Shown here in pieces: positions 27,258-35,701 of a stretch of 56,630 nucleotides of DNA. The stretch is from Chloroflexota bacterium. Its GTDB lineage: Bacteria > Chloroflexota > Anaerolineae > Promineifilales > Promineifilaceae. Position 1 is the stretch's first letter. Each line of letters starts with the position of its first letter. A program made the position numbers and the translations under genes. Where the stretch lies: the NCBI GenBank assembly GCA_020628815.1, contig JAHDEN010000004.1, forward strand, positions 1 to 56,630, read 5' to 3'. The notes beneath the pieces were generated by a model. That model was not told where the DNA came from, did not search any database, and worked only from the letters and a program-made list of their open reading frames with translations.

Positions 27258-28265
27258 ATGGAACAAATCAAAGAAAACGAAATAGTTGTTGAACTTAAGC
27301 CGAACACCGAAAGTAGCTGGACGGCCGAGCCCGAGATGTTTGATTGGTTGATTAATCGGTTTGGGATTGAGTTTGTGCGCAATCGGCTGCAAGATCAAAT
27401 TAAACATGCCAATAAAATTTTTGATCGAGGGCGTCGCTTATTACACATCGAGAACTCTGAATGGGTGATGGTAATTCTCTATTGGGGATTAAAAATTATC
27501 GGCCTTTATGATCGAGGCTATAGAAACTTTTTTGATATTCAAACTGTCGAAAATGAGGTCCTGATCAAGAATTTGCCTGATGCGTTTGATGGCTATCGAA
27601 TTTTACATTTAAGTGACCTGCATCTAGATATTGACACCGATTTGAAACATGCGATTGCAAAAGTAATTGAGCCGGTGGAGTATGACTTAGCGCTTGTGAC
27701 CGGTGACTATCGTGCCAGCACAGGTGGATCGTATCAGCTTGCAATTGATGAGACGGTTGCCTTTATGGAGACGATGCCGGAGCCTGTTTATGCAATTTTA
27801 GGCAATCATGACTTTATCGAGTTTGTGAAGCCGTTAGAAGAATATGCAGGGCTAACGTTTTTAGTGAACGAGTCGGTTCCAATTAAAAAAGATGGGGAAG
27901 AGATCTGGTTAACCGGCGTGGATGATCCAAATATGTATCAGTTGGACAATCTGAAAAAAGCTTACTCGGCCGTGCCGGATGACGCGGTTAAAATTTTAAT
28001 GTCTCATTCTCCAGAGACATGGAAAGAGGCGGCCGATCTTGACGTCGATTTTATGATGGCAGGGCATACGCACGGTGGGCAAATCTGCTTACCCGGCGGC
28101 ATCCCGATTATTCTACACGCCAAGTGCCCACGGTCGTTTGTAAACGGCCCATGGAAGCATAAAAATCTTCAAGGATACACGTCACCCGGAACCGGCGGCT
28201 GTGGTGTCCCTGTCCGCTTTAACTGTCCCCCGGAAATAACCATCCACACTTTGCGAAAAGCCTAA
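27258..28265 (+). CDS. Calcineurin-like metallophosphoesterase (YkuE/YaeI type)
   Basis: This protein has about 335 residues. I choose ATG 27258, with AGGA at a good distance, over the TTG at 27210. All motifs of the family are visible in order: 'LHLSDLHLDI' (D-x-H), 'ALVTGDYR' (GD), 'AILGNHDF' (GNHD), 'LMSHSPE' (H) and 'MMAGHTHGGQ' (GHTHGG). These ligate the two metal ions of the active site. The N-terminal 120 residues are helical and have no clear membrane helix. The late 'TGGCGVPVRFNCPPEITIHTL' ending matches the YkuE-like group, whose members act on phospholipid-type or nucleotide substrates. The substrate is unknown. It is convergent with purD, whose stop lies 4 bases away. Confidence 0.88.
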   Translation: MEQIKENEIVVELKPNTESSWTAEPEMFDWLINRFGIEFVRNRLQDQIKHANKIFDRGRRLLHIENSEWVMVILYWGLKIIGLYDRGYRNFFDIQTVENEVLIKNLPDAFDGYRILHLSDLHLDIDTDLKHAIAKVIEPVEYDLALVTGDYRASTGGSYQLAIDETVAFMETMPEPVYAILGNHDFIEFVKPLEEYAGLTFLVNESVPIKKDGEEIWLTGVDDPNMYQLDNLKKAYSAVPDDAVKILMSHSPETWKEAADLDVDFMMAGHTHGGQICLPGGIPIILHAKCPRSFVNGPWKHKNLQGYTSPGTGGCGVPVRFNCPPEITIHTLRKA

Positions 28266-28269
28266 TGAT

Positions 28270-29562
28270 TTACGATTGTTGATTTTCGATTGACGATTGG
28301 CCTATGTCAGTTCGGAACTCAGCTTTATCGAAATTCACTTTCTTGATCCCCTGATAAGCTGAATCAAGCGCCTGTTGCAGATCGGCTCCGGTGCCTGTGA
28401 CAGCCAAGACCCGGCCGCCGCTCGTCACAATATCCCCATTTTTATCTGCTGTGCCAGCATGAAAAACGGTGGCTGGTTCAACCCCATCTAACCCTGAAAT
28501 AACCTTGCCTTTGGCGTAGCTGCCCGGGTACCCGCCTGATGCCATCACCACGGTTGCGGCCGAACCCGCATGGTTTTCAACCGTGACGTCGTTTAATCGG
28601 CCGTCAATAGCGGCCAACATCATTTCGGCTAGGTCACTTTTGAGCATGGGCAGAACCACCTGCGTTTCAGGATCGCCAAAGCGGCAGTTGAACTCAAGCG
28701 TTTTAATACCGTTGGGTGTCAGCATTACACCGGCGTAGAGAATGCCAACATACGGGGCATCTCGTTTAGCCATACCGTCAACGGTTGGCTGCACCACTTT
28801 TGCCATGATCTCGTCGATCACATCTTGCCCAACTTCTGGAACAGGAGCGTAAGCCCCCATGCCTCCGGTGTTTGGTCCTTGATCACCGTCATACGCCCGC
28901 TTATGGTCACGGGAGTGAATCAGTGGCTTGGCCGTTTTCCCATCGCAAATGGCCAGTAGAGACAGCTCCGGCCCGGTTAAGCGCTCTTCGATCACAACCT
29001 GATCTCCGGCCGCGCCAAAACGTTTGTCATCGATTATGTCGGTTACGGCTGCAATCGCCTCATCTTTTGTGTCGCAAACGATGACCCCTTTTCCGGCCGC
29101 CAGTCCGCTGGCTTTGACGACAACCAAATGATCGATTGAATCTAAATAGGCCAACGCCTCAGCTTTACCCGTAAACGTCCCAAATTCGGCCGTGGGGATT
29201 CCCATCTCTGCCATGAACCGTTTGCTGTACGCTTTCGAGGCTTCGAGCTGTGCGGCCGCTTGCGTGGGGCCAAAGATTCTTGCTCCGGCCGCTTGAAACG
29301 CATCGACCACGCCTAATGCTAACGGCACTTCCGGCCCGACGGCCGTTAGACCAACCCCTTCTTGCTGAGCCAAGGCAAGGAGGCCTTGAATATCTTCCAC
29401 ATTTCCGGCGACGGTGCGGCATGGGGCCAAGCCATCTTGCCCAGACCAGGTGGTGCCTCCATTGCCAGGGGCAACCAGCACTTCACTTACTAAGTTTGAC
29501 TGAGCCAGCTTCCACGCCATCGCATGTTCACGGCCGCCACTTCCAATGACTAAAACTTTCAT
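28270..29562 (-). CDS. purD: Phosphoribosylamine-glycine ligase
   Basis: This 430-residue enzyme of step 2 in purine synthesis joins phosphoribosylamine and glycine using ATP. It starts 'MKVLVIGSGGREHAMAWKLAQS', the family hallmark. ATP-grasp motifs follow: 'YLDSIDHLVVVKASGLAAGKGVIV', 'VVIEERLTGPELSLLAICDG', 'RDHKRAYDGDQGPNTGGMGAYAP' and 'EFNCRFGDPETQVVLPML'. The C-terminal domain has 'GVEPATVFHAGTADKNGDIVTSGGRVLAVTG'. The last dozen residues (DIGQSSIENQQS) go beyond the usual end and are encoded by repeats of a GATTGACGATTG type, suggesting that the stop codon sits inside a small intergenic repeat. It is the last gene of the purine operon. Confidence 0.96.
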   Translation of the reverse strand: MKVLVIGSGGREHAMAWKLAQSNLVSEVLVAPGNGGTTWSGQDGLAPCRTVAGNVEDIQGLLALAQQEGVGLTAVGPEVPLALGVVDAFQAAGARIFGPTQAAAQLEASKAYSKRFMAEMGIPTAEFGTFTGKAEALAYLDSIDHLVVVKASGLAAGKGVIVCDTKDEAIAAVTDIIDDKRFGAAGDQVVIEERLTGPELSLLAICDGKTAKPLIHSRDHKRAYDGDQGPNTGGMGAYAPVPEVGQDVIDEIMAKVVQPTVDGMAKRDAPYVGILYAGVMLTPNGIKTLEFNCRFGDPETQVVLPMLKSDLAEMMLAAIDGRLNDVTVENHAGSAATVVMASGGYPGSYAKGKVISGLDGVEPATVFHAGTADKNGDIVTSGGRVLAVTGTGADLQQALDSAYQGIKKVNFDKAEFRTDIGQSSIENQQS

Positions 29563-29690
29563 AGCTAATCAGCTAATCAGCACGTTCATTTCTTTCACTT
29601 TCAACCCAAATCCCGCTCACTTCCTGCTGACAAACTGAAAGCGAGGCGGGCTGATAGGCTGAAATGCTAAAAGCGAAGCGTGCTGATCCG
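29563..29690. repeat. Low-complexity gap between purF and purD
   Basis: This 128-base gap is built from degenerate repeats of words such as AGCTAATC, GCTGAAA and AGCG[AG]GCG. A 9-bp inverted repeat ATCAGCACG (29576-29584) with CGTGCTGAT (29679-29687) spans it. No gene or clear terminator was seen. Confidence 0.4.
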
Positions 29691-31259
29691 CTATTCTCCC
29701 CACATCTTTTCAAATTCGTATTTATTTCGATCAGTTTCAAACAGCCAGTCAGGCACTTCGAGCGGATATTCACCAGAAAAACAGGCGTGACAATACCCCG
29801 CATCTTCTTGGTTTGATGTTTCACGAACCGCTTCTTCCATGCCGGGCAAAGACAAATAGGCCAACGAGTCTGCACCGATGCGGCGGCGTGTCCCTTCCAA
29901 GTTAAATTGATGGGCGATGAGCTGGTTGTACGTGGCCATGTCGATCCCCATAAAGCAGGGATGTTTGACAGGGGGTGACGAGACACGGACATGGACTTCG
30001 CTTGCTCCAGCTTCCCGCAGCATTTCGATGATTGGGCCAATCGTATTCCCGCGTACAATCGAATCATCCATCAAAATAACCCGTTTGCCTTTTAGGTTGC
30101 CGGGCAGCGGATTGTATTTGAGCCGCACTTTTTCTTTACGCATGTCGTTATCGGGCTGAATAAATGTCCGGCCGATGTAGCGGTTTTTTGTCAGCCCTTC
30201 GTTAAACGGAATGCCGCTTTGCTGGCTGTAGCCGATTGCGGCCGGAATGGCTGAGTCCGGTACACCCATCACAAAATCAGCCTCAACGGCCGATTCTTCT
30301 GCCAGCTTCATCCCCATCCGCTGACGAACATCGTGAATGATTTGCCCTTCAAACTTTGAGTCCGGCCGTGCAAAATAGACATATTCGAAGATGCATAGAG
30401 CCTTCTTTTTTGAATCAACTCCATGGATTGAAGTCACACCGTTTTTATCGAGCTTAACAATTTCACCGGGCTCCACATCCCGCACAAATTTAGCCCCCAC
30501 GGTTAAAATGGCGCAAGATTCTGACGCAACCACATAGCCGTCATCTAGCTCGCCAATGCACAGCGGCCGTAAACCAAGCGGGTCCCGCATGGCGTACAAC
30601 CCTTCGGCCGTCATCACCACCAAGCTGTAGGCACCTTCAGCCACCTGCATAAATGCTTTTAGATGGGATTCCCAGCGGCTGCCTGAACTCGTTTGGGTGG
30701 CTTTGACCTTGGCGGCGCCATTCACGCTGCCGGTGTAGTGTCCATTCCCGTTTAGAACGGTTAGTGGGATCGACTCTTCCTCTTTGATCTCTTGCCACAC
30801 GCTCGGTGGCGAAGCGATAACCTGGGTGATGACTTCGCTATCGGTTGTGGCGGACAGCCCAACCCCCCGTTCTAGCAGAATCCGACGAAGGTCAAGAGCA
30901 TTGGTCAGATTGCCGTTGTGGCCCAAGGCAAGCGGCCCATTAATCGTTTCAACCAGCGTTGGCTGTGCATTGCGCACATGGCTAGAACCGGTGGTCGAGT
31001 AGCGTACATGTCCAATCGCCATCGAGCCGGTGAGTTTTTTGATATGCTCTTCGCGGAAGACCTGCGGTACCAGCCCCATATCTCTGTGCATGTGGGTCAT
31101 TTGCCCATCCCACGTGCAGATTCCAGCACTTTCTTGCCCACGATGTTGCAAGGCGTGCAGGCCAAAAAAAGTCATCCGGCCGACGTCGCGGCTGGGTGCA
31201 TACACGGCAAAAATGCCGCACTCGTCATGAAATTTGTCGTCTTCAAACCAATCGTTCAT
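29691..31259 (-). CDS. purF: Amidophosphoribosyltransferase
   Basis: This 522-residue first enzyme of purine synthesis makes phosphoribosylamine from PRPP and glutamine. The N-terminal 13 residues (MNDWFEDDKFHDE) look like a propeptide ahead of Cys14 in CGIFAVYAP, the glutaminase nucleophile. Supporting glutaminase motifs are 'LQHRGQESAGI' and 'HNGNLTN'. The PRPP-binding motif is 'VILMDDSIVRGNTIGPII'. Four cysteines, in ALCIFEYVYF, KHPCFMG and YCHACFSG, match the [4Fe-4S] cluster ligands of the Bacillus-type enzyme. It is therefore the iron-sulfur-containing, oxygen-sensitive form. It sits between purK and purD. Confidence 0.96.
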   Translation of the reverse strand: MNDWFEDDKFHDECGIFAVYAPSRDVGRMTFFGLHALQHRGQESAGICTWDGQMTHMHRDMGLVPQVFREEHIKKLTGSMAIGHVRYSTTGSSHVRNAQPTLVETINGPLALGHNGNLTNALDLRRILLERGVGLSATTDSEVITQVIASPPSVWQEIKEEESIPLTVLNGNGHYTGSVNGAAKVKATQTSSGSRWESHLKAFMQVAEGAYSLVVMTAEGLYAMRDPLGLRPLCIGELDDGYVVASESCAILTVGAKFVRDVEPGEIVKLDKNGVTSIHGVDSKKKALCIFEYVYFARPDSKFEGQIIHDVRQRMGMKLAEESAVEADFVMGVPDSAIPAAIGYSQQSGIPFNEGLTKNRYIGRTFIQPDNDMRKEKVRLKYNPLPGNLKGKRVILMDDSIVRGNTIGPIIEMLREAGASEVHVRVSSPPVKHPCFMGIDMATYNQLIAHQFNLEGTRRRIGADSLAYLSLPGMEEAVRETSNQEDAGYCHACFSGEYPLEVPDWLFETDRNKYEFEKMWGE

Positions 31260-31293
31260 ATAAAAGGGTGAAAAGATGAAGGGTGAAGGATAA

Positions 31294-31309
31294 AACGGCC
31301 CGAGCCGTT
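31294..31309 (-). terminator. Short hairpin at the purK stop codon
   Basis: AACGGC-CCGA-GCCGTT (31294-31309) is a 6-bp stem overlapping the purK stop, followed on the minus strand by TTATCC. It is a weak terminator or processing site at best between purK and purF. Confidence 0.35.
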
Positions 31310-32441
31310 ACCCATCTGCCTTTATCCTTTTTCGTGTTGCTAACAACTTCTCTTGTACTGCAATTTTGTCATTCCCAACCAATGTCAGGTGCCCCATTTT
31401 ACGGCCGGGGCGGGCCTCACTTTTTCCATACAGATGGAGTTTAACGCTGCCATCGTTTAGCACGTCTCGCCAGTTGGGCCCCTGCGTTTCTGCTTCAAGC
31501 GGCCAACTATCTCCCAGCAAATTTGCCATCCCACATGCTGGTTGGATGGGGGTTGCATCCCCGACCGGCCAGCCGATGATCGTGCGCATTTGCTGCTCAA
31601 ACTGGCTGGTTACATGCCCTTCAATCGTCAAATGGCCGGAATTGTGCGGCCGGGGGGCGATTTCGTTGGCAATTAACCGGCCGTCTGTTGTTACAAAAAA
31701 TTCAATGCAGATTAAGCCAACTAAATTCAGTTTTTCCATGACTGTCTTAACTGACAAAATCGCTTTATCTGCGATGTCACTGTTGACCCCTGCAGGGATA
31801 AGTGACACATCTAAAATGTGGTTGGCATGATCGTTCTCAATCGGTCCGTAGCTGGTAAAGCCACCCTGCTGATCCCGTGCGCCCAGCACAGAAATCTCCC
31901 GTTCAAACTCAATCCAACCTTCTAAAACAGATGGCTTTTGCCCAATCGTCTGCCAGGCGTGTTTCGCTTCGGCCCGGTCTGTAATTTTGACCTGACCTTT
32001 GCCGTCGTACCCTTCTTCGGCCGTTTTGAGCACGGCCGGAACCCCCAAGTTGTTTAGACCCAGTTCAAGGTCCTGCAAACTGTTAACGGGATGAAACGGC
32101 GCCACCGGAATGCCGATATCCTGCATATAGCTTTTTTCCCGAATTCGATTACGAGCAATCGCCAAAATGCGCGGGTTTGGATGGACCGGCGTTACTTCAT
32201 CGGCCACCATTGCAGACATAAGCGGTACATTTTCAAACTCATAAGTGATCACATCGACCTGTTTTGCAAAGTCGCGGATCGCCTCAAGATCGTCATAAGC
32301 GGCCGAGACCTCGACATCAGCCACTTGTCCGGCCGGCGTGTTGGTGCCGGGCGAAAAGACGACGGTTTGAATATCATGTTGTCTGGCAACTTGTGCCAAC
32401 ATTCGGCCCAATTGGCCACTGCCTAAGATTCCGATTTTCAT
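31308..32441 (-). CDS. purK: N5-carboxyaminoimidazole ribonucleotide synthase
   Basis: This 377-residue ATP-grasp enzyme starts 'MKIGILGSGQLGRMLAQVARQ', the PurK hallmark. It converts AIR, bicarbonate and ATP to N5-CAIR, which PurE then rearranges. Motifs seen are 'TYEFENVPLMSAMVADEV', 'PAVLKTAEEGYDGKGQVKI' (ATP binding), 'LEGWIEFEREISVLGARD' and 'NEIAPRPHNSGHLTIEG' (substrate and metal). The gene lies in the purine operon with purE, separated from it by the nucleoside phosphorylase gene. A 66-base gap to the gene upstream holds only AT-rich sequence. Confidence 0.96.
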   Translation of the reverse strand: MKIGILGSGQLGRMLAQVARQHDIQTVVFSPGTNTPAGQVADVEVSAAYDDLEAIRDFAKQVDVITYEFENVPLMSAMVADEVTPVHPNPRILAIARNRIREKSYMQDIGIPVAPFHPVNSLQDLELGLNNLGVPAVLKTAEEGYDGKGQVKITDRAEAKHAWQTIGQKPSVLEGWIEFEREISVLGARDQQGGFTSYGPIENDHANHILDVSLIPAGVNSDIADKAILSVKTVMEKLNLVGLICIEFFVTTDGRLIANEIAPRPHNSGHLTIEGHVTSQFEQQMRTIIGWPVGDATPIQPACGMANLLGDSWPLEAETQGPNWRDVLNDGSVKLHLYGKSEARPGRKMGHLTLVGNDKIAVQEKLLATRKRIKADG

Positions 32442-32500
32442 TTTTTAGCTTTAAGTTATTAGCTTTTGATTTTTAGTACAGCCTGATTGTTGATACCCAT

Positions 32501-33811
32501 CTACTCAACTACCCCATAAAAATGGGGAAGGGGATCAACTTCATCAGGCCCGATTTTTATACTGTTTAAAATAGATTTTTTCGCCCGCTCGTATCCAGCT
32601 TGATTTTTGGCATAAACGGTCGCTATGCGTTCCCCTTTTGAAATTTTGTCGCCAACTCGGACCGGCATCACAAACCCGACGGCCGGATCGATTTCATCTG
32701 TTTTTTGAGCCCGGCCGCCTCCCAGATAGACCACCGTCCAGCCCAACATCTCTGTATCCATAGACTGAATCGTTCCCGCTTGTGTGGCAACCACGTCGGC
32801 CATATAGCCAGCTTGCGGCAAGGTGCTTGGATCATCAATCTGTGAAATATCCCCTTGTTGAGCCGCAACCATCTGTTTGAACTTTTCAAGTGCAGCCCCT
32901 GAATCACGTGCCTCAGTTAGTAGCGCTTCGGCGGCTTCCAGCCCATCCGCTTTACCCGCTAGCACAAGCATGTGGCTACCGATTTTGAGGCAGTGTTCCC
33001 AAAAGTCGGCCGGTGTTGCCGGGTCGTTTTTAAGAGCCAGAATCGCCTCATGCGTTTCGAGCCCATTTCCGGCCGCGTGTCCCAGCGGCTGGTTCATATC
33101 AGAAAGCACAGCCACCGTTTTGCGCCCTGCATCTTTGCCGATGTTTACCATGATTTCTGCCAGCCTGCGCCCGTCTTCCAGCGTTTTGATAAACGCACCC
33201 GAGCCGATTTTGACGTCGAGTACAATCGCATCACTACCGGCCGCCAATTTTTTCGACATGATCGAACTGGCGATCAAAGGCATGCAGCCCACAGTTCCAG
33301 TGACATCGCGTAGCGCATACAGTTTGCCGTCGGCCGGGGCCAAGCTGGCAGTTTGCCCAGCCAGCACCAAGCCGATATCAGTGACTTGTTTTTTAATTTG
33401 GTCGATGGGGAGGTTTGAAGTCCAGCCGCTTATCGCTTCCATTTTGTCGAGCGTGCCGCCCGAATAGCCTAATCCCCGGCCGGACATTTTGGCGACAGGT
33501 ACACCGCACGCCGCCACGAGGGGCAAAACGACCAGTGTGGTTTTGTCACCCACGCCACCGCTTGAATGTTTGTCTACCACAAAATCAAGCGTGTCGTGCA
33601 GATCAAGCGTTTCACCAGATGCGACCATCGCCAGCGTTAGATCAACCGTTTCCCGCCGACTCATCCCATTAATGTAGATCGCCATCAACAAGGCCGACGC
33701 TTGGTAGTCCGCAACTTCTCCGGCCGTGTACGCCTGAATAAACCAGCCGATCTCTTCGGCCGATAATTCATGGTTGTCTCGTTTTTTGCTGATAATTTCT
33801 ACAATATTCAT
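32501..33811 (-). CDS. Pyrimidine-nucleoside (thymidine) phosphorylase
   Basis: This 436-residue enzyme splits thymidine or uridine with phosphate to the base and (deoxy)ribose-1-phosphate. The N-terminal 'ELSAEEIGWFIQAYTAGEVADYQASALLMAI' and the signature 'FVVDKHSSGGVGDKTTLVVLPLVA' followed by 'KMSGRGLGYSGGTLDKMEAI' are diagnostic for the DeoA/Pdp family. The C-terminal beta-barrel domain has 'VGFVMPVRVGDKISKGERIATVYA'. Thymidine phosphorylase and broad pyrimidine phosphorylase cannot be told apart here. A salvage enzyme between purE and purK is odd for a de novo purine operon. It could supply ribose-phosphate that feeds PRPP (inference). Confidence 0.92.
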   Translation of the reverse strand: MNIVEIISKKRDNHELSAEEIGWFIQAYTAGEVADYQASALLMAIYINGMSRRETVDLTLAMVASGETLDLHDTLDFVVDKHSSGGVGDKTTLVVLPLVAACGVPVAKMSGRGLGYSGGTLDKMEAISGWTSNLPIDQIKKQVTDIGLVLAGQTASLAPADGKLYALRDVTGTVGCMPLIASSIMSKKLAAGSDAIVLDVKIGSGAFIKTLEDGRRLAEIMVNIGKDAGRKTVAVLSDMNQPLGHAAGNGLETHEAILALKNDPATPADFWEHCLKIGSHMLVLAGKADGLEAAEALLTEARDSGAALEKFKQMVAAQQGDISQIDDPSTLPQAGYMADVVATQAGTIQSMDTEMLGWTVVYLGGGRAQKTDEIDPAVGFVMPVRVGDKISKGERIATVYAKNQAGYERAKKSILNSIKIGPDEVDPLPHFYGVVE

Positions 33812-33869
33812 GGGGTTTGCTTGTAGAGGGCCAGCTGACTGGCGCTAGGTTAAGCCTAAAATGCTAAAT

Positions 33870-34367
33870 TTATTTGGGCGGCAATTCAGATTCTTCAACC
33901 TGTTTAGCCCGATTGGCCCTGAAATCAGCCAGTTTTTGGCGCAGATTAGCGTCTTCATTGCCCAGAATTTGAATCGCGAGAAGCGCTGCGTTGGTTGCTC
34001 CTGCTTTTCCAATCGCCATGGTGGCAACCGGCACACCGGCCGGCATCTGCACAATTGACAATAGTGAGTCCATGCCGTTGAGCGCCCGGCTTTGCACCGG
34101 TACACCGATGACGGGAACCAGTGTGTGACCGGCCGTCATGCCCGGCAAATGGGCCGCACCGCCAGCGCCAGCAATAATCACTTTTAAGCCACGTTGCTCA
34201 GCCTGTTCCGCGTACTCTACCATCAAATTTGGAGTCCGGTGAGCTGAGACTACTTTTGCTTCATAGGGTACGTCAAATTGGTCCAACATTTCAGTTGCGT
34301 GTCGCATTGTTTCCCAATCGCTTGTGCTGCCCATTATCACACCGATTTTTATGTTTTCTGATGTCAT
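33870..34367 (-). CDS. purE: N5-CAIR mutase
   Basis: This protein has about 165 residues. I start it at ATG 34367 ('[21 protein letters not shown]'), not at the upstream ATG 34406, because the family begins at that point and the extra residues are encoded inside the paired-hairpin element. Hallmarks of PurE class I are '[18 protein letters not shown]', '[18 protein letters not shown]', '[20 protein letters not shown]' and '[36 protein letters not shown]'-type spacing (His and Asp of the catalytic loop present). It converts N5-CAIR to CAIR and works after PurK. The C-terminal helix ([19 protein letters not shown]) is typical. Confidence 0.95.
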   Translation of the reverse strand: MTSENIKIGVIMGSTSDWETMRHATEMLDQFDVPYEAKVVSAHRTPNLMVEYAEQAEQRGLKVIIAGAGGAAHLPGMTAGHTLVPVIGVPVQSRALNGMDSLLSIVQMPAGVPVATMAIGKAGATNAALLAIQILGNEDANLRQKLADFRANRAKQVEESELPPK

Positions 34368-34377
34368 ACAATTTTCG

Positions 34378-34570
34378 TAGGGGCTATGACATTCGCATCG
34401 AACCATCTTGGTCGTGGAAAACGATCATGCGAATGTCTCGCCCTGACATGGCGATCTTGTCAGATCGCAAGAATAATTTGTTAAGGCAAACATCTGTCAC
34501 ATCGGGGCGAGACATTCGCTCAGAATTGTTTTCTAATCAAAATCCGCCGAAGCGAATGTCGTAGCCCTTA
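34378..34570. repeat. Paired-hairpin element filling the purE-purC gap
   Basis: Two related modules of about 65 bases face each other. Module 1 (34380-34443) has GACATTCGCAT (34388-34398) pairing with ATGCGAATGTC (34427-34437). Module 2 (34504-34568) has GACATTCGCT (34511-34520) pairing with AGCGAATGTC (34551-34560). The modules are also inverted copies of each other: GCGAATGTCTCGCCC (34429-34443) is the exact complement of 34505-34519, and 34378-34396 matches the complement of 34552-34570 at 17 of 19 positions. Between them is a perfect hairpin, GCGATCT-TGTC-AGATCGC (34451-34468). The last bases overlap the purC stop. No coding frame is evident. It is REP/BIME-like in architecture or a structured mRNA spacer. 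Confidence 0.8.
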
Positions 34571-35524
34571 CAGGTATTTGCTCAAATTGCCACGGATCCG
34601 GCCGAGCTTGTCACCATGATAAGGTTCAAACAACTTGCTCGTTAGCTTCTCGTACGTCTCAATGTACCGGCCGCCAATCGTTGCCCGAAACTCATCCGGC
34701 ATCGTTGGGGGAGTCCCTTCCCCTCGATACCCCTGTTGTGCATACCATTTCCGCATGAACTCTTTGTCAAAGTTTTCCGGCTCTTTCCCTGGCACATAAC
34801 TATCCTTAACCCAAAAACGGCTCGAGTCTGGGGTATGAATTTCATCGATGAGGGTTAATTCCCCATCAACCATGCCAATTTCATACTTGGTGTCAACCAA
34901 AATCAGATTTGCGGCTGCCGCTAATTTCTGCCCACGCATAAAGAGCGCAATCGCTTTTTCCTCGATCTCTTGCCACAGCTTCGGTGTCACAATCCCCTGC
35001 GCCAAAATTTCATCCCGCGTAGTTCGCTCATCATGCTGACCCTGCGCTGCTTTGGTTGTGGGGGTAATGATGGGGTGAGGCAGCCGATCATATTTTTTCA
35101 ACCCGTCAGGCAATGCGATGCCGTATGGATTTCGCTCACCTTGCTCATACAAATACCATAGCGAGGTTGTTGTCACACCGGTGATAAAGCCGCGCACAAC
35201 CACCTCAATCGGGATCGGTTCAGCTTCCCGGCCGACGGTGACATTCGGGTCCGGCACATCGATGACGTGGTTGGCCATAATATCGGCCGTTTGCTCAAAC
35301 CACCACTGCGCCAGCTGATTGAGCACCTGACCCTTATGCGGAATAAGACCTAAAACCCGGTCAAACGCACTTACCCTGTCCGTCGTAATCAAAAAGCGGC
35401 GGTCATGGTCAGGATCAAGATAAACATCCCGAACCTTTCCATCATACTTTTCCCCGAGTTCAGGAAAATCTGTTTTGTCTAGTGTGTGCGGCAGAGCCGC
35501 CATCAGTTCTTCGTGTGTCAACAT
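34568..35524 (-). CDS. purC: SAICAR synthase
   Basis: This 318-residue enzyme ligates CAIR and aspartate to SAICAR with ATP. It has 'KYDGKVRDVYL', 'LITTDRVSAFDRVLG', 'EVVVRGFITGVTTTSLW' and 'LILVDTKYEIGMVDGELTLIDEIHTPDSSRFW', all diagnostic for PurC. At 318 residues it is the longer form, similar in size to fungal Ade1-type enzymes, rather than the 235-residue form of many bacteria. A segment 'HPIITPTTKAAQGQHDERTT' belongs to this long form. It lies in the purine operon between purE and a HAD hydrolase, with repeat elements in both flanking gaps. Confidence 0.95.
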   Translation of the reverse strand: MLTHEELMAALPHTLDKTDFPELGEKYDGKVRDVYLDPDHDRRFLITTDRVSAFDRVLGLIPHKGQVLNQLAQWWFEQTADIMANHVIDVPDPNVTVGREAEPIPIEVVVRGFITGVTTTSLWYLYEQGERNPYGIALPDGLKKYDRLPHPIITPTTKAAQGQHDERTTRDEILAQGIVTPKLWQEIEEKAIALFMRGQKLAAAANLILVDTKYEIGMVDGELTLIDEIHTPDSSRFWVKDSYVPGKEPENFDKEFMRKWYAQQGYRGEGTPPTMPDEFRATIGGRYIETYEKLTSKLFEPYHGDKLGRIRGNLSKYL

Positions 35525-35533
35525 AGTTTTGTT

Positions 35534-35701
35534 TGTAGGGATGAAAGGGGCGGTGGCAAGCTGTCGTAAAAACGGCTCAAATCAGTTCCCGCTCCTTACA
35601 TCCTGCGCAAGATTGTAAAAATGATAAATGCACGGATGTAAGGACTGGTCCTGAAATTTTTCTTCAGAGCAAAATATTGCCCCAGTCCTTTCATCTCTAC
35701 A
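35534..35701. repeat. Paired-hairpin element filling the purC-HAD gap
   Basis: The layout matches that of the element at 34378, but with different words. Module 1 (35539-35603): GGATGAAAGGGGCGG (35539-35553) with CCGCTCCTTACATCC (35589-35603), 13 of 15 pairs. Module 2 (35634-35696): GGATGTAAGGACTGG (35634-35648) with CCAGTCCTTTCATCT (35682-35696), 13 of 15 pairs. The outer ends TGTAGGGATGAAAGG (35534-35548) and CCTTTCATCTCTACA (35687-35701) also pair at 14 of 15. The element overlaps the stop codon of the HAD gene at its right end. It contains no evident coding frame. Confidence 0.75.

Noticed and set aside
29573-30067. Minus-strand open frame of 164 codons overlapping the end of purF
   Set aside because: It is a shifted frame over purF and the low-complexity gap, with no family features.
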